Assembly (NCBI GenBank): GCA_945919075.1
Contig: CAMEIX010000012.1
Location: forward strand, 26,806-90,805
Length of the DNA stretch: 64,000 nucleotides
DNA from: an uncultured Lachnospiraceae bacterium
Lineage (GTDB): Bacteria; Bacillota; Clostridia; Lachnospirales; Lachnospiraceae
Reading direction: 5' to 3'
Below the pieces are notes generated by a model, which was not told the DNA's origin, made no database searches, and saw only the letters and a program-made list of their open reading frames with translations. Each line of letters starts with the position of its first letter. Positions within the stretch are counted from its first letter, which is position 1. Made by a program: the position numbers and the translations under genes. This document shows positions 62,309-64,000 of the stretch, one piece after another.

Positions 62309-62947
62309 ATGAATCGATACAGACAATACATACCTTATGCAACTGTTACGATACTGGCAATCAATGTAATCGTATTTTTGATATGCACATTTACCGGTGA
62401 TTTGCTGTACAGTATAGGGAATATCAGCCCATTCAGTTTCTTAAAACAGGGCAGGTACTATCAAATTATTACGGCTATGTTTCTTCATGCAGATGTGGAA
62501 CATATCGCAAATAACATGCTTTTATTATTTGGACTTGGTTATCTGATGGAAGAAACACTGGGACATTTCTGGTTTCCCACACTCTATATCACAACCGGTC
62601 TTATCGGAAATATTGCCTCTCTCTGGTACAAAGTAAGGATGAAAGAATGGTTTGTTTATTCTTTGGGTGCCAGCGGAGCGGTATTTGGCATGGAGGGTGT
62701 ACTTCTTGCGTATGCCCTGTTTGCGCCGGGCAAGATAAGAAGCGCATCCTGGGAACGTATACTGATTGTCCTTGGATTCTCCGTTTATGCCGGAATACGT
62801 TCTAATGCAAGAATTGATAATGCGGCACATATAGGGGGCCTTGTTTCCGGATTCTTTTTGGGAGCACTGGTTTCCATGATTCAGCAAAACAGAGAGGATA
62901 AGAAACGCCGGGATATGGCCGGACGTTATGGGAGCAGAGTGGTATGA
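62309..62947 (+). CDS. Rhomboid-family intramembrane serine protease
   Basis: 212 residues, six helices. Catalytic serine in LGASGAVFGMEG and histidine in NAAHIGGLVSGFFLG; the HADVEHIANNM helix with H/N residues is also present. Cleaves membrane proteins within the bilayer. Proximity to the pilus genes suggests, but does not show, a pilus-linked substrate. Overlaps the next gene by four bases (ATGA). Confidence 0.92.
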   Translation: MNRYRQYIPYATVTILAINVIVFLICTFTGDLLYSIGNISPFSFLKQGRYYQIITAMFLHADVEHIANNMLLLFGLGYLMEETLGHFWFPTLYITTGLIGNIASLWYKVRMKEWFVYSLGASGAVFGMEGVLLAYALFAPGKIRSASWERILIVLGFSVYAGIRSNARIDNAAHIGGLVSGFFLGALVSMIQQNREDKKRRDMAGRYGSRVV

Positions 62948-63939
62948 AAATAAATATTTATTATGGCGGTCGTGGTATTATGAATGACCCTACCTTATAT
63001 GTAATTGACAAGATGCAGGAAGTTCTGGAAGAACTGAACGTTGGGGTGCAAAGATTTAATCTTTATGAGCAGAAAAACAGTATTCCGACTCTGCCGCAGA
63101 CGCTGAAGGATGCAGATGGTATTATTCTGGCTACCACAGTGGAATGGTATGGAATCGGTGGATTTATGCAGCAGTTTCTGGATGCATGCTGGTTATACGG
63201 GGATAAGGAAAAAATAGCAAAGATTTATATGTGTCCTATCGTTATGGCCACCACTTACGGAGAGAGAGAGGGCAAACTGAATCTTGCCACCGCCTGGGAG
63301 ATATTAGGAGGCCTTCCCTGCAGTGGTATCTGCGGATATATTACGGACCCCATGCAGCTTGAAAGTAATAAGGAATATATCACCATTATTGAGAAAAAAG
63401 CAGAAAACATGTATCGTACCATCAATCAGAAACTCTCCAGTTTCCCCGCCAGCAATCAGGCAGTAAAGCAGATGGTGAGCAGCACCCAGAACATTGTAAT
63501 GACTCCTCAGGAGTCGGAACAATTGTCGAAATATGTTTCGGATGACAAGTATGTACAGACGCAGAAGTCCGATATTTTGGAACTTACCAGTTTATATAAA
63601 GAAATGATGGAGGAAAGCAAAACAACACCGGAAGAATTCTTAGAGATGTTCAAGAAGCATTTCAGTCCTGTTGCAGGAGAGAGAGCTTCCTACAGTATTT
63701 TTGTAGAAGGGAAGCCGGAGGCCATTTACCTTTCCGTGAACGGTCCGGCCATTACTGCTGTCTATGAGAAAAATCCGGAAGCGGACGTGGAACTGCGAAT
63801 GAGCAAAGACATATTCCAGGACATCATTGGCGGACGTATTTCATTCCAGAGAGCCTTTATGGCAGGGTCCGTTAAGGTTAAGGGCGACTTTAAGTTACTT
63901 CGTATGATGGACCAGTTCTTTATGTTTGGGGAGAAATAA
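62944..63939 (+). CDS. Flavodoxin-like reductase fused to an SCP2-like domain
   Basis: 331 residues. The N-terminal half (about 1-165) is an NADPH-dependent FMN reductase-like flavodoxin fold with DADGIILATTVEWYGIGGFMQQFLD. The C-terminal half (about 222-331) resembles SCP2 sterol-carrier domains (YSIFVEGKPEAIYLSVNG, DIIGGRISFQRAFMAGSVKVKGD). The fusion might reduce a bound lipid-like substrate; this is inference. The remaining 61 bases of the window contain no complete feature. Confidence 0.82.
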   Translation: MKINIYYGGRGIMNDPTLYVIDKMQEVLEELNVGVQRFNLYEQKNSIPTLPQTLKDADGIILATTVEWYGIGGFMQQFLDACWLYGDKEKIAKIYMCPIVMATTYGEREGKLNLATAWEILGGLPCSGICGYITDPMQLESNKEYITIIEKKAENMYRTINQKLSSFPASNQAVKQMVSSTQNIVMTPQESEQLSKYVSDDKYVQTQKSDILELTSLYKEMMEESKTTPEEFLEMFKKHFSPVAGERASYSIFVEGKPEAIYLSVNGPAITAVYEKNPEADVELRMSKDIFQDIIGGRISFQRAFMAGSVKVKGDFKLLRMMDQFFMFGEK

Positions 63940-64000
63940 ATCGGGATTGACCGAACTCTTTAGAGCGAGAAATGATTGCTCGAAGGGCCGTAATAAGCGT

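Overview
The window looks like chromosomal DNA of a motile, Gram-positive, low-to-medium GC member of the Lachnospiraceae (Clostridia). The signs are strong GGAGG-type ribosome sites, lipoproteins with classical lipoboxes, a DUF6240 protein beside flagellin, a YaaL/DUF2508 protein and a clostridial-type Flp/Tad pilus locus. No rRNA or species-defining marker is present, so genus is not called.

Left part (1-16 kb). An accessory stretch opens with AT-rich inverted repeats and a compact type I toxin-antitoxin locus: a 38-residue hydrophobic toxin with a convergent antisense RNA. A small membrane protein, a divergent pair made of a membrane-anchored Ser/Thr kinase and a helical partner, and a two-repeat lipoprotein follow. 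Next is a complete type II-A CRISPR-Cas system: tracrRNA on the minus strand with its own promoter, cas9 (1342 aa), cas1, cas2 and csn2 as overlapping genes, a 59-bp leader ending in ATTTGAG, and an array of 53 repeats and 52 spacers. The array ends without a decayed repeat and abuts phage-like coding remnants and a cluster of palindromes. A metal-exporter/Fur operon with an operator-like palindrome and a tRNA-Lys(CUU) close this part.

Middle part (16-40 kb). Here are two type II toxin-antitoxin modules (one with a truncated toxin), a PilZ protein, two tandem orphan solute-binding lipoproteins sharing an upstream motif, an SPFH/ribbon-helix-helix pair, a cation/proton antiporter, a YbjQ protein and DegV. 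A signalling group follows: a GGDEF-EAL protein, a sensor-GGDEF protein and a chemotaxis receptor. TatD, an ABC-F ATPase and a flotillin lie among them. The c-di-GMP proteins, chemotaxis receptor, flagellin and Tad pilus together suggest a surface-lifestyle programme.

Right part (40-64 kb). rsmA is followed by a zinc-ribbon/TPR membrane protein and a lipoprotein that share a C-terminal domain, a large TPR/acidic/AAA-like protein, and glgB. A three-gene flagellar island (DUF6240 protein, flagellin, FliS-like) comes next. From 53.2 kb a Tad locus runs with one clear upstream promoter: TadZ-like, TadA, TadB, TadC, Flp pilin, DUF5702 protein, two TadE-like pseudopilins, prepilin peptidase and an FHA protein, then rhomboid and flavodoxin/SCP2 genes. 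A 200-bp element with 29-bp inverted-repeat ends sits in frame in the first TadE-like gene. It, the type I toxin locus and the distal junction of the CRISPR array are the most unusual structures seen.
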